A stretch of DNA of 64,000 nt, from the NCBI GenBank assembly GCA_945643635.1, contig CALZFC010000005.1:6925001-6989000 (forward strand), written 5' to 3'. The notes beneath the pieces were generated by a model. That model saw only the letters and a program-made list of their open reading frames with translations. It searched no databases and was not told where the DNA came from. The position numbers were made by a program, and so were the translations under genes. Positions 10,027-23,318 of the stretch are shown here, piece by piece (within the stretch, counting starts at the first letter, position 1; each line of letters opens with the position of its first letter). This DNA is from Allodiplogaster sudhausi (Eukaryota; Nematoda; Chromadorea; Rhabditida; Diplogasteridae).

Positions 10027-12936
10027 GGAGGAAGCAGCAGAGATGAGTGAGAAAGAGAGGACTGGACGGTAAGATGGAATGAAAGAGAAAAAGGGAGGAG
10101 AGAGTCGACTCATTGGAAGCGGAAGTTATCTACTATCCCAGCCTCCTCAAGTCACTCCAAAATCCGACTGACAAAATGTCGAGAAGATGATTGACTGGCA
10201 ACGGGGTTGCTTGGAAGGCAAAAGTGGATGGCGTGAGATAGGAAGAGACAAACAAAAAGGAAGAGGAGAGAGAGAAATAGAGAAATAGAGAGACAGATAG
10301 AGAGAGAGAGAGAGAGAACAGGGGAAGGATAGAAAAGAATGAGAGAAAAGAAGAGTTACTAGAAGTCGAAAAGTTGCCACTCGTTCACAGCCTTTTTCAA
10401 GTTGGCTCTCAGCACCCATCAGAAGCCGAATACATTAGAAATGAGAAGAAAATAGAGAAGAAACTTTAGGAGGGAAGAATATTTTAATTATGTACATAGA
10501 GACAAAAGTGAGAGGGAGAGAGAATGAAAGAGAGAAATGAAGACTATGAAAACAATCGTGAAAGAGTTATTATCAGAAAGAAGAGAGATTGTATTTCATT
10601 GCATAATCCCTTCAAACTTGCAAGTGATCGGGGTATGGGATATTTGAGGAAAAAAAGATGTAAACGTAGATGATAGATACATTTCAGCATGCAGGGTGTA
10701 GGGAAATTGAGAAAGAAAAGGATAGAGAGAGACAAAGTTACATAGAAAGAGATACATAGAGGGATATCGAAATGAGAGATTCCAAGGAAAGTGATAGAGA
10801 AAGCAGTTATTAGAGAGAAGGAAAAGGAAAAAGGAAAGGCAGATTCTTCAGAGGCGGACACGGTCAAATTGGATTCAGCGAGCCGTGAAGAAGACTATGA
10901 AAGGGCCTTCTGTGCTGTGCAAGGAAGAAAGGAATCGCCGTTAGCCTCAATGCCCCCCAAACTGCTCCTACTCCTTCCTCTCTTCCCAACTCTTTCTCTC
11001 TTCCACTCGCTCCCTTTCTCCCTCTCTCTCTCTCTCTCTCTCTCCCTCTCACTTTCTCTCCCTCTTTCTTTTCTTTTTCTCTTCTTCTCTCGTTTCTCTC
11101 CATCTCTAATTCCATCACCTCTCTCTCGCTCTCTCTCTCGCACTTTCTCTCACGCTCTCTTTTTCTCTATCTGTTTGTCTCGCTTCCTCCTTTCGTTACT
11201 TATGTACCAGACCACTAACAGATCCATCATCTCTTCTTCATATTCAACATAAAATTCGTCTTAATGACTGAGTAGTAATTGTCCCCTAAAAGTGTAGCGC
11301 TGCAGATTGACTTCAACTGGAAAAGCTTGTAGAAGAAGTGGGAAAGTGAGGAGTTGGAAGGGTTGCCCGAGTCATTTCTCATGCTCTCAGGCTAACTGAG
11401 GAAATTGGAGCTGGCCATGATAGGAATCGTGGAAAAGAGAGGGTTGAAGGAGAGGAAGCGATAGAGTGACAGAGAGAGTCAGAGAGAGATAGGGTAGAGA
11501 GAGACAGAGAGAGAGAGAGAGAGTTAAAGAGAGATAGAGTAGAAAGAGGGACAAAGAGCGAGAAGGAGAGAGACGACAGAGGAGAAAAATATTGTCAGTG
11601 ACATCGAGCTCACAACATTCACTTCTAATGTCTTGAGCATCTTCCGTCTTCTTTTCATTTCATATAGGAGAGAATGCACTTCTCAATCTTTCACAGTTTC
11701 GAAAAGACATGGAAAGGAGAAGGCAGGAGATGAGAGAGATGATGGATACTTAGAGTGGAAGCTGGAAGGGGTTGAGGATGGAGATGCATTTGTATATGAG
11801 AGGGAAACTACTCATTTTGGGGGAGCAGACAAGAAGGAATCTGACGAAATTGCCAGAAGAGGAAAGAATAAGAAGAGACGGCTCGGTCGCCTTTCTTTCT
11901 TCTCCAGAGATTTTAGGACCGGGTTCTAAGTGCGAAAAAGAAGGATGAGCAGCACAATTTCTGCTCTTACATACATGTGTACATGCTAGTAGGAAGCAAA
12001 ACTGCTGGGGGAAAGGTATGAGAGATGAAAGCGTAGATTAAGGACAAGAAAATGGTTAGTGAAAATTTATCAAAAAAAGGATAACCATGTTCATTTAAAT
12101 AAATATGCGAGAGAAGGTAAAAGAGACAGAATCGGGAGCAAGAGAAGAGGGTGAGAGAGAAGAGGGAGGGAGAAGGATAGAGGGAGAAAGAGTGAAGGGA
12201 AGAGAAGGAAGAAGTGACGGGGTTGCCAGAGGGCCTCCTTGCTGCCCACTCATACCCAATCAGCTAGGCTTCTTCTATATCGCCGTGGCCCTGACAACGC
12301 CGCCATGAACAGACGAACCCGGTCTTGTCGCATATTCTCTTTCTCTCTTTCTCTCTCTTTCACTCTCTTCATCTTTCTTCATCTCGCTCTCTTCTCTCTC
12401 TCTTCTTTCTCTCTATCTCTCTTTCTCTCTCTCTTTCTCCCTCTCTTCTTTCTCTATCTCCCTCTCTTCTTTCTCTATCTCCCTCTTTCACTAAGCCCTT
12501 CCGCTCTTTCTCTCTACATCCCTCTACTTCTCTGCACTCCCCACTCACAGACTGTTCATGAACTCTCTGTCTGCACTTCTTCAGAATGCGTCTAAATCTA
12601 ACAGTAAACGAGGAAAACATGCATATCTCTATTTACCTAGTCAATCACGGGTAAATCCTTCACGGGCATTGAAACCAAGCTGATATTGTCATATTCCTAA
12701 ACATGTGATTTCACTGCATTTAAAGAGACAAACTTTGGCCTATGAGTTTCTTCGGGTTTATTATATTTCGAAATTATGTAGTCTTCATTGATGTTCTTTA
12801 AGCGTGCGATCTTTTCGACAGAATGGTACTAAAACCGTTACATTTCTGTTTCCTCCACTATCCGGCCTGGCCATTTTAAACGGCAAATTTGGCCATTTAA
12901 CGCTGGGGAAAGAAAGACATCTGCGAGAAAAGAGAA

Positions 12937-12981
<45 letters not shown>

Positions 12982-13377
12982 ATGAGAAACCAAGCGGAGA
13001 GAGAAGAATAAGAGATAAGAGAAAGAGAGAGAGAGAGAGAGAGAGTGAGAGAGAGAGAGAATCAAAGCACCTGAATTGCCTCGGCAAGGATGAGCCACGC
13101 TGAAAAATAGATCTATAAAAAAGCCGAGTGTCTGAAGAAGTAATGAAGAAAAGAAAGGGATTGAAGAGTATTATTGTAGCATACTTTTCACTCAGTAGTT
13201 CCCCTCTCTTTCTGAAGTGTATTAGAACGAACTGATAGTTTTCACTTTCATCCTCATTGTCACTTTTTTATGATCGTTCCCCAACAAGATTGCCTAAAAT
13301 AGATTGAAGACGCAGTTAATACTTTCACGCCATCGCTATATTTAGCCATTGCTATCGATCATCAGTTTAGCCGAGCA

Positions 13378-13437
<60 letters not shown>

Positions 13438-13562
13438 GAAAGAGAAAGGAGAGAGACGAGAGAGAGGAGAGAGAGACAGCGAGACAGAGAGAGAGAGAGA
13501 GAGAGACAGAGAGAGAGAGAAAGAGAGAGGAGAGTAGAGAGAGAGAGGGAAACAGAGAGGAG

Positions 13563-13617
<55 letters not shown>

Positions 13618-14394
13618 ACAGAGAGGAGAGTAGAGAGAGACAGATACAGAGAGAGACAGAGAGGAGAGAGATTGTTCACTTTCCTTCCTCCAATTTATGG
13701 GTAGCTCAACCTAAACGTGAATGCGGTTGCCTTTCTTTCAATCCATGAGTACGGCTAAATTAGAAGAGTCTTAAGCGGAAAGTGTGGTTGATGTCTGTTG
13801 AATGGGCGACACCTTTCTCAAGTGCATGGCCTGATGAAAGAGAGCGAGTGAAGTGAAAAATGAAATTCCTTGTCGTTTCCATTTCTCTTCCACTTTGTCG
13901 TCCGTTCTTTGCTCCCTTTTTCCATGAGAATAACGAAATGAAAAAAAGATCATTTTATAACCAGCTATTCGGAGAAAGAAATGCAGGAATCCGAAATGAC
14001 CGAAACACGCAAAGAGAGCAGTCGAGATCAGTGACTATTGCCAGTAGAAGAGACTTCGAGAGTCCATGAGCAACAAACAAAACATTTATATACAGAGGAG
14101 CGAATGGGAATACTAATGACATAGAAAACCACAGAAGAGAAGAAACTTCCTTCGGCTACATTCACTTAGACAAATACAACTTCTGCGCAGAAGACCCGCG
14201 GCGTGAAAGGCAATGACAGATTGCCCGTAAGCATGAGAGAGATGGAGAACGAGATAGAATGAGAGAGAATGAGAGAGAGAGAGTAGAGAAGAGAGAGAGG
14301 GTGGAGGAGAGAGGGAGGCGGAGAGAATGTGTCTCAGGATGAAGAGATCAGCAGAGGAGAGTGAACATCTCCTTGCTTCTTCGGCGACGGGAAA
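8856..14394. other. Long intergenic region dominated by GA/TC repeats
   Basis: About 5.5 kb between the three-finger gene and the last exon of the orphan secreted gene. It holds GA or TC tracts at about 9720-9860, 9990-10025, 10260-10316, 10980-11175 (TC), 11460-11535, 12335-12485 (TC), 12940-13060 and 13381-13670. Non-repetitive islands near 9300-9600, 10800-10960, 11640-11930 and 12230-12320 give only isolated charged frames without recognisable domains or matching partner exons. I see no supported gene. Confidence 0.55.
13381..13670. repeat. Largest (GA)n microsatellite block
   Basis: Almost 290 bp of GA repeats. It opens with a pure run of about 50 bp at 13381-13431. GGAGAGTAGAGAGAGA units then recur at about 13529, 13559 and 13624, giving a higher-order repeat of roughly 30-60 bp inside the dinucleotide tract. 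Confidence 0.9.
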
Positions 14395-14553
14395 TCAAGA
14401 GTGGTGAATGGCCTGAAAATACTGAATTACGTTTTATAATTCTTTGTAGACTCTTTTGTATAGTTGCATTTGAAGAAAATAAAAAAAAGATAGTAGTTGA
14501 ATTTAGAAGAAGGGATGTTAAAGAGATTAATTGAGAAGACAAAGTTAAATATC

Positions 14554-14590
<37 letters not shown>

Positions 14591-15449
14591 AGAGAGAGAA
14601 AAAAGAGCGAGAGAGAGCGAGAGACCGGGATGGAGATAGGGAAAGAGAGTAAGAAAGAAAGAAAGAGCTACCGAACGAGAGGGAGAGAGAGAGAGAGAGA
14701 GAGAGGAGAAAGGGAGACAGATGAAAAGGCGTACATCGTTGAGGTTGATCCGTCGGAACTGTCGGAAGTGAAGATGGCCGAGTCCGTCGTGGATGAAGTT
14801 GGCACTGGCACTCTGCTGGAATGTCTCGTACTCCGCGATCTTGGGATTCGATTTCTCGATTCCCTGAAAATTTGTTCTATTCAATGATTGCTCAAACAGT
14901 AAAGCAATAGCTACGAAGATATACAGCGTAACTGAGACTTTTTTCCGATTTTGGCTACGGAAATCACAAATCTTATACAACTCGATCAGCGCTGCAAAAT
15001 AGGCCGTATTACCATAGTTTTGAAAATTCAAAGCGTATCACTAACGAAATTTTTTTTAAATATACGGCTTATTTTATAAAGCTCGTAGAGTTGTACAAAA
15101 GGTACGATTCTGTGATCCAAACAAAAGAATTCAGCGAAGATCTCTAAATATGAGCTGAGAAAGCTCCACGTACATAGGGAACGCTGCTCTTGATCAGTTC
15201 CCTCAGCAGATTCGCTGCCGCGTCCTCGTTCTTCTTCACGGCTTTTGTGTAGAGATCACGCAAGGGAGAAGCGGAAGCAACTGAACAATACGTGGCTTTT
15301 TCATTAATCAGACAATCGATCTGATACAACGTACAAGTAGTAGGATTCAGGATTAACTTCCATTGTGATACAGTACCCTAATCTAAATGGCTATCGTCCT
15401 TACCTGCGAAAGAAGAGAGGACAGCGAAGAAGATGAAGATCTTGGACAT
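14395..15449 (-). CDS. Orphan small secreted protein (99 aa)
   Basis: Four exons in consistent phase. Exon 1, 15449-15404, encodes MSKIFIFFAVLSSFA. Exon 2, about 15279-15172, starts after TTCAG. Exon 3, about 14862-14731, starts after TTTTCAG. A tiny exon 4 starts after TATTTTCAG at about 14412 and ends in TGA at 14395-14397, adding only AIHHS. The protein has a clear signal peptide and a mature part of about 80 residues with no cysteines, many charged residues and a central AANLLRELIKSSVPY segment, then GLGHLHFRQFRRINL. I recognise no family. The lack of cysteines and of a membrane segment points to a soluble secreted protein or peptide precursor; RR in the last third could be a processing site. 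It could also be longer if exon 4 is wrong. Confidence 0.6.
14556..14712. repeat. (GA)n microsatellite in the last intron of the orphan gene
   Basis: Two GA runs separated by a mixed segment. The sense strand of the gene reads TC. It lies directly downstream of the exon 3 donor. Confidence 0.88.
14976..15095. mobile_element. Short terminal-inverted-repeat element, mariner-like (120 bp)
   Basis: Inverted arms of about 36 bp (14976-15011 and 15060-15095). Both begin TACAACTC, and both carry AAAATA-GCCGTAT near their inner ends, with several mismatches between. The ends are bordered by TA, as expected for a TA-targeting Tc1/mariner-type miniature element. There is no coding capacity. It is located in intron 2 of the orphan secreted gene. 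Confidence 0.6.
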
Positions 15450-16456
15450 CTTGGAGATTCAGCGAATCGGTAGAAGATTCTTCTCGACCTTCTCCACCTC
15501 CTTTTCTATGGTTGTCGCAGCACAGTTCACCATATGAACACGAAGGCGGGGCTCAGCTCTATTGTCGAGCACTCTCCAATTAATGCGCGCTCTGTCCACA
15601 CCGTTTTCTCTTTCTCTCTCCCTCTCTCTCTCCATATCTCTCCATCCCTCTCTCTATCTCTCCATCTCTCTCCCCTCTCTCTCTCTCTCTCTCTCTCCGT
15701 CTCTCGCTTTCAATCTCGGCGGTTCATAAATGAGGCGGTCACGTGAAGTGAAACCGGCCAACAATCTCACGATAAGAATGGTAAATCAGAATGATTAATA
15801 TCCAGTAGTGAGACCAGGGAATCTCCGAGACTTCTATTTTTAAAGATAAGCAGAAAGGGTGAATAAAGAGAACTCTATGGAATGTCTTTTTAGGGGATGG
15901 TGGTGAAACAGAAAAGTAGGAACACAAAGCATCGCAACTATCGAGATGCAGGCGCAGTTCCTCATTCTTAGAAGATATAGAAAACACTGGAAACGAAACG
16001 CTTGCCGTTATCAGCAGTGATTAGCATTTGCTCAGAATTCACCATTCAACCGATGAATTTACAAACGCTCTGAATGGTTTGAGAGTGTTCCTCCTTTAGG
16101 TCTTCACGTACAAGCACCGGAAACGATGACGGCAAGAGATAAATGACCATAGAGGGCTGTGCTCTTCCATCGATTAACATTCAGCAACTGCAATTCTTCG
16201 ACCACAGTGAAATGATGCAAAACAAGTTAACCCTTCCACTCCACCACCATCCTCTTAGTTCAAATTGTTCCCTCTCACTGATCTCTAGTACGCCAACACC
16301 CGAAGTATAAACGTTCACAAAGGAAGAACACTTGCTCATAATCATTTGCCAGATGATAGTGAAACAGGTGCAGAGAACTTAAAATCATAGCTTAGGCATC
16401 GAGAACGGGTGAAATAGAAGGGAGAGACAACGAGAGACAGAGAGTGAGATAGAGAT

Positions 16457-16509
<53 letters not shown>

Positions 16510-16814
16510 TATGCTTTGGGGAGGAGAACTCTTAGAATGTGCATATGAGATGCTGACGATTGCTATACACCACTGGAGAAATCAAATAGAGCACTACCCC
16601 AACTCTCCCCATCGGAAACTTATGAAGGGTGGTCAACTTAAGAAATCACATGTGGAAAAACAAGGAAGTTTAATCATGAAAAAGTGGATGGGCAATATAA
16701 TACACTGATAGCCTGAATTAACTCGATGCTATAGAACATAAACTCAATAAATAATAAAAGCTGGAGAATACACTGAAACGGAATCGTGGAAAATAGTCTG
16801 CATCAGAAGAATAA
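15450..16814. other. Intergenic between the orphan gene and APN1
   Basis: Upstream region of the orphan gene and downstream region of APN1. It contains a TC tract at about 15603-15705 and a GA tract at about 16436-16508. The rest is unique AT-rich sequence with no gene recognised. Confidence 0.55.
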
Positions 16815-18910
16815 TTACTTCTTCTCTTCGAGCCCGTAAAGTGTGAGCATCTCATTTGCGTAGTCTCCCTCAGGCGTCTCCAGCACCATTGGAATCCCAT
16901 CGAATCTAAGATGAACGCTATGAAGAATTCTCACCACATAAACAGACAAAAAGGGAAGTGGAAATGCCTGTTGTCGTTCATGATGAAACGGAAGGCATCG
17001 ATGCCGATCTTCCCCTTTCCGATGTGCTCGTGGCGGTCCACGCGACTGCCGAGGTCTCCTCAATCCAACTCATTTCACACTCAGCAGCAAGATAAAGAAT
17101 ATCCTGATTAATGCAAACCCCCTTCCGAAAAGACTTAGCTATGATTTAGACGAATAGACATAGACTACGATAAAAAGAAATGATTGAAAACGATTGCATA
17201 CAATTAAAAAAAAACGAACTTCCTACCTTTGGAATCATTGAGATGAAGAGCCTTGAGCCGATCAAAGCCTACCACTTCACCGAATTCAGCCATTGTCTTC
17301 TCATAAGCAGAACGACTTCGGATGTCGTAGCATGAAGAAAAAGATATATATAATATATATATATATATATATAAAGGGGAAAATAAGAGAGAATAGAAAT
17401 GAGAGATAAAAGGGAAAGAAAGAGGGAGGGAGAGAGAGACGTTTCTCCCACTTCGATCTAATTGTAAAAAGCATCACTGAAGCATGCATATCATGCCGTA
17501 TGTATCATCCATACGTCTATGTAATCTGGATAAGAGAAGAGACCGGCAGCAAAGATGTGGCAAGTGTCGATGCAGACGCCCACCCGTTCAGGGGGGAGGA
17601 GGTCGAGAAGCTGCTTCAGTTCCTCGAACGTGCCCCCCACCGTATTGCCTTGGCCCGCCATTGTCTCCACCACCAGGCAGATCTGATCAGTTCTCTCCAA
17701 CACGAACTTCATCGAGTCCGCAATATTCCTGCAATCTCAACCATTTCCTCTCTATCTCTCTCTCTCCCTCATTCCTTCTGATCTCGAAATCTACGAACTG
17801 AATGCACTGCTCTGCGGAACAGTCTCCAGTGGTGCTTCCAGGATGGAAGTTGTAGAGAGTGATCCCGAGTTCTTCTGCCCTAAGGCATTCATCGAGCATG
17901 GTATCTCTGCTCTTCTTCCTCTTCTCTTCGTCAGCGGAGCCAGGATTAAGAAGATACGAGCCGTGAGGAAGAATCTGCTCGACTGGATAACCCGTTTCCT
18001 GAACGGAAAAACTAGCCCTTCTGTCTCTCTCTTTCTCTCAGTCTAGCTTTCTTCTCTAGCCACATCTTTCTATCTCTCTCTCCCGTACTCTGCTCGTTCT
18101 CTCATACCCATTCAAAATCTCCCCCTTTTCACTCCACCTTCATGGCCTTCTTCCACTCCTCGGCAGTCTCTGCTGTCATTGGCGGGCTCTCCCACCGCCG
18201 TCCATTCCGAACGAACAAGGCAAAAGAACGGCAGCCAATTGACATCGCGTCGTAGATTGCCCGCGAGAGAGTCCCTGTCACAAGAGGGTGAGAGAGTGGA
18301 GAGAGAGAGAGAGGAGGGAGAGAGTGAGTGAGAAAAGGGAGAGATAGAGAGTGTGTGTGAGAGGAGAGAGAAACAGGGGAGAGAGTGAGAGTGTAGAGAG
18401 ATTGAGAGAGAGAGAGAGCGATACCGTACTATCGAGCACAGTAAAACTGACCAGCAGCACTGGCATGCATGCCCAGCATCTTCTTGCTGCCAGAAGCAGC
18501 TTCCAATACCTGCGAGCAAGGAAGACTGGATCTGTGGCTTGGTTAAAAATTCGATAAAGAACCTGTGCTCCGATGGTCTCTCGCAACTTCTTCTCTTCTT
18601 CCGTCTCTCCAGTCATAACTTTACGCGAGCGCTTGGCTGCCGGCGGTTTATCTTTAAAAAAGAAGCACCTACCTAAAGCAGAGAAATGTTTATAAATATA
18701 TTTGCAAATCGCATTCAGCATCAAATGCTTTTCTAGCGTTAAAATAGCTATTAATGACTGGTAATTACTCTTTGTAGAATCCTTTTGCTTGTCCAGAGTG
18801 TTTTCCTTCTCCACCACTCTCCGTGGTTCCTTCTTCGTTGCCACAACCTCGCCCGCATTGGCTGCTCCCTCCAAGGCTCTTTTCGCAGCTCGAATTGTTC
18901 GCGATGCCAT
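16815..18910 (-). CDS. apn-1: AP endonuclease, endonuclease IV family
   Basis: The enzyme cleaves DNA 5' to abasic sites in base-excision repair with three metal ions, usually zinc. The ATG at 18908-18910 opens a basic N-terminal extension (MASRTIRAAKRAL, then PPAAKRSRK) that could be a nuclear signal. The TIM-barrel family motifs follow in order: KKMLGMHASAAG near 18460; ILPHGSYLLNPGS near 17960 (HxxYLxN); TLYNFHPGST near 17840; VVETMAGQGNTVGG near 17650; VGVCIDTCHIFAAG near 17560 (DTCH); ALHLNDSK near 17240; DRHEHIGKGKIG near 17020; and VLETPEGD near 16870. All metal-ligand motifs are intact. The C-terminus LYGLEEKK ends in TAA at 16815-16817. At least nine exons are visible. One intron contains a TA microsatellite at 17343-17373, another a GA tract at about 18298-18420. 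Confidence 0.93.
17343..17373. repeat. (TA)n microsatellite in an APN1 intron
   Basis: Run of about 30 bp of alternating T and A, the only clear TA dinucleotide tract noticed in a window otherwise dominated by GA/TC. Confidence 0.85.
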
Positions 18911-19792
18911 CACAGAACCAGTCTAAGGGCTCCTTTTCATACCACTTCAACTTTCCATACACAAATATTTCGTGAGTAGCATAACTGGCGAGATCTGCTT
19001 TTGAACATGGTAAAGGTAATCAAAATGCATTTATAAAGCTCATGAGAGCTTGGAGTAAAGAAGTGTCCGTAAATCCGATAGTAGAACTTCACATATATAA
19101 GAAAAATATAATAATGAAACCACGCGTACAAAATCAACGTCGACGACTACAAAGTAGCACGGGAGAGTGAAAAGACTGTAGGGGTGGCTTAGTGGGAATT
19201 CAGAATACGGTCACTGGGATCATTTGTCAGAGAAAAGAGAAAGGACAACAAGTGGAAGGAAGAATCATTCTAGTACAATTGAATAGTCAATGGACCATTG
19301 CCTTACCAACCGAGTATAAAACGTTCTCATGACGGCTTAAGGCCTTTTACTGATTCAAACGAATTCAATAGTGGATGGAGGCACCTAATACATGATGAAA
19401 TAGGGTCTAAGGCACTTGCGAAGCAATTGAGGACCAGCTGAGAGAGCTTCTGAACGGTAGTCCCAGTTACTTTTGACTGTACGCTCATTTCCCAATACCG
19501 GGATGAGTTTTGCAGGGGCGAGTTATGTGCACGAAGAGCCCTTTTAAGAAAATCGCCGGCTCAAAAACTTTAAAAAATAGAATATGATAGACTGGTCATG
19601 ATATGCTTGCCCCTAAGACAATCCACAAATGAGGAGACTGCTAAGCATTTTCATAACAACAGCTTCTTTTTACTTTGCGTGTAAAAATTAGAAGGATCAA
19701 ACAACAGAGCATTCCTGAGAACTATCAGAAGGAGAAGGTTGGGATGAGAGAGAATGGAAAAGAGGGAAAAAAAGATGAAGAAAGAAAGCACT
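18911..19792. other. Intergenic between APN1 and USP47
   Basis: About 0.9 kb of unique sequence, presumably the APN1 promoter region and the USP47 3' untranslated region. No coding signal, no RNA gene and no long simple repeat were seen. Confidence 0.5.
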
Positions 19793-22700
19793 CTACGTCT
19801 CCGAGATACTGCTCATCTGAATGCGAAGAGGCCTTTCCTTCCTCCGTACAGTGGCAGTGTGTCCTTGTTCCTAAGAGAAAACAATGTATTCGTAACAAGT
19901 ACCTCGCAATTATAAAAAAAAGTAATTCGTACCTTGGAAGACAGAATAAATTAAGCAAACCTTAATCCGGATAGCCTTCTTATCTTCCTCTGTCAGGGAC
20001 TTTGAAGCTTCATCCATATCTCTGAAGGATTGGAACATTAAGTAGCTTCAGTTAACTCACGAATTGCCATAGCCCGGTCAGAGGTGCAAAGTGGCCGGCT
20101 CAAGTTTCCATTTCCGGCGCGGGTCCAGGAATATCCCCAAATGCTAATCAATTAATTGCTGATTATTGCTTCAACACTCTGCCCGTTTCCCGTACAATTT
20201 GAAGTTATGACACGCGGATGGGTCTGTGAAATATACTATACCTTTTAAACCTTTTTTTTAATTTGAAATAAAAATTTTTTTTTTAGAAAACAGGAGATTT
20301 AAATGTAGTGTGAGCCGATTTAGAATATATCACATGAAATATGTTCTACAATGAATGAAAAATTAGGCGAAGTTTGACCAATTTATTTTGAATGTAAGGG
20401 ATCCTTATGGGCCCATCCCACACTTCGGAAAAATAGGTCGGGTCGGTCCCATGCCTCCTCCCTACTTAGGCCAACAGAAAAGAGAGAGGCAAAACTGAGA
20501 ATGAACCTGTAGTAGAGAACACGATGGCCAATCCGATTGAAGAAGCAATCACTGGAGAGCAGCGTGTAGGAGTTGATCATCTTCTTCCAGAATGGCATTT
20601 CCAGAAGCTCGATCCGGCTCTTGATGAATGGCCACTTTTCCCAATCAGAGATCGTGAACTACAATGAGCAAGTTGAAAGAAGGTGAAGAACAGAAGAAGA
20701 AAGGAAAATGAAGAACAGAAGAAGAAAGGAAATGGACCTCGGCCAGCTGCAGTCGTTCAAGAGGAATCTTCGACTGGGCGGAGAGAGCCTCCAGAAAGGC
20801 ATTGTACTGACTTTCCTTCTCTACCGACGAATCCACCAGCACAAAGTCAATTTTATCCAGCTGAAACGATTGAGTTCGATCCGCTGTCAATGAATTTGAA
20901 GCAAAGTAATTGAAACATGCTAATAGATTTTCTTTTCCCACAAACCGCTTGTTGACCTCAACAGTGCTCGGACGGAATCTTCTGACAAGAATGGCGACAT
21001 GGTGGACTTCATTCGACGGAGGAAGGCGGTCTTCTGGAAAGGGAGGGCCATGGAAAGTGACAGAAGCAGATAACTAGGGAAGAAAGAGAGAGGAAGAGAT
21101 ACAGAGAAGGGATGTAGAGAATGGCATAGACAGAAAGAGAAGAAATGGAGAGAGGGTGAGCGAGAGAGAGGGAATGAGACAGAAGGGAAGGGGAGAGAGG
21201 GAAAGATAGACAAAAGGGATTAAGAGGGTTGCACAAAGAATAGGGAAGAGAGAGAGAGATAGAGTGGCAAAGATGGAAAGAAGGAACAAACCGGGAATGA
21301 TGTGCATGTAGAGCGGCTCGCTCCAGTTGGATGCTCGCTCCTTCTCCAGACTCGTCTTTCCCCAGAATTCCACTCGCTTGCTTCTCACACAACGGAAGTG
21401 AATTCTGCAGTCAGCAGATATAGAAGAGAATCGGCGAAGTCAGAAGAAGGAGAAAAGGGGTAGAAGAGAAGACGAACTGTGATTCTTGCAGTCTGGTCTG
21501 ATACTTGTCGTAATAGACACGAGCGCAGCGGGATCGCAATTCAGACAGAAGAGTCTGTCTGGACACCGGCAATTCGAAGAGGGTCTTCCACTTTGAAGTC
21601 TGGCAAAGATTAATTCGTGTAAAATTAAACCGTTTCATGTTGCTTCACACAATAGCACACAGCTCAATAATAAACAGTCGCAATAGAAAGAGAGAAAACA
21701 ATGTTTATGACTAACATCCATTTCAGTGGAATCTATCTCGATGATCTTAATCATCTTCTCATCCTCACGAAGCGCTGGCCTGGGCTGGACAACAATCTGA
21801 ATTGAACTATGATAAGAGAATGGAAGGAAGGCAAGAATGAAGGACCTTCTTGACAGTGCCAAAGGCTGCTTTGAGGTCTTCGCTGTCCTTGGCTTGCGAT
21901 TCGTAAGGAGTCTTCTCCTCATCGTCGTAGTAGACGAGGAATGAGAATATGATGGGGTCGACGTTGAGTTGCCTCGCCAGCCACTCTCGCAGCTCCCGCA
22001 CCAAACTGCGGCCGTCCACATTCAGAGTCATCACTCCAAACAGCACATTCCACTTGACAGCTCCCCTCGAATGACAAACCGTTCTTGTCCTGGTCAAGGA
22101 TGCCCACATCGAAGAAGGAAGAGGAGCGGAGAGTGGAAGGGTTAGGGGGAGGGGGAGGGGAGAGAGCACTGGCTGCGGCTACCAATGTAGTCTGGGAGGC
22201 AGCATCCGACTCCACCGTCTCTGAACAGTCCGCGCCTGGCTGAAATGCACTCCTTAGAAGACAGTTTACATAAGGAAATCTACAGTTTCCTCGCTCTTCT
22301 TGTCCAATTCACGCGCCGAATAGTCAAACTAATCTTGCGCAGTCAAATGTCAATTAAGCTTCACTCTCTTGCCCAAACCTCAAATTGGCACTCCCAAAGC
22401 AAATGAATTGGGACAAACTGACCAGGACAGAAAAAAATCTAAATAATGTTTCCCTGTGGCTATCACAACAAGAGTTTTCGAAATATATAAGCGTAAAATG
22501 TGAAGCGCTTACGAACCATTCTGCTATCTTCCATCATTGTTCCAGGGTCGCAGTTATCAGTGGCCTGAGGAGAAAGAAAAGAAAGATAATGTAAGTTTTT
22601 TTTCCGATGCTTCTGATGAAGGATAAGAGAAAAAAATTCTAGTAAGAGAGATTTTTATTACAAACCATCATATGGAAAATCCATCCGCCTATATGGAAAA

Positions 22701-22830
22701 TATTGACTAACATTCCAGCCGAAGACGTTTGATTCATAAGTGGGATGCTTCTTCCCCCGCATCACTTCATCGTCATCTCCCTCCGACACTACCGGCGACA
22801 TCTAAAATGAAAATGAGAACAGAAATAGAA

Positions 22831-22873
<43 letters not shown>

Positions 22874-23266
22874 ATTAACCTGCGGAGTGTTGTTGCACAT
22901 ACTGCCTGAGCTGACTTCAATGCCATCGTCAGAGTGCGTGGAGTGTACATCAATGTCTGAGGAATTGACAGGCTGGCCGGGTGAGCTGCCTCCCAAAGCT
23001 GCTTCATTCTCACAAGGCATCTTCTCCTCCCCTGTGCTGGTGGAAGTTTCTGGCAACGGACTCTGGCACATCGACATGAACATCGACAATTCTTCTGCAA
23101 GAGGGAACGGACTTCCATCTCAGCTCTCTCCAACAATCTCCTAACCCTTTGCTGGCAGCTTCACTTTCAGGGTGATTCCATACTTGTTGCGATTCAAGAT
23201 AAGGGCCATTCGAGAGTCTTGCAGTGGACACCTCCTGCAGATGGTTCAGATAGAAAACGAAGAGAA

Positions 23267-23318
<52 letters not shown>

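Noticed and set aside
10791..11929. Charged plus-strand frames at 10791-10960 and 11633-11929 as exons of one gene
   Set aside because: Purine-rich DNA yields charged peptides by default; no splice-compatible chain or recognisable family could be built.
20060..20510. Possible transposon in a USP47 intron starting CAGAGGTGCAAAG
   Set aside because: The left end looks hAT-like, but no matching inverted end or 8-bp duplication was found.
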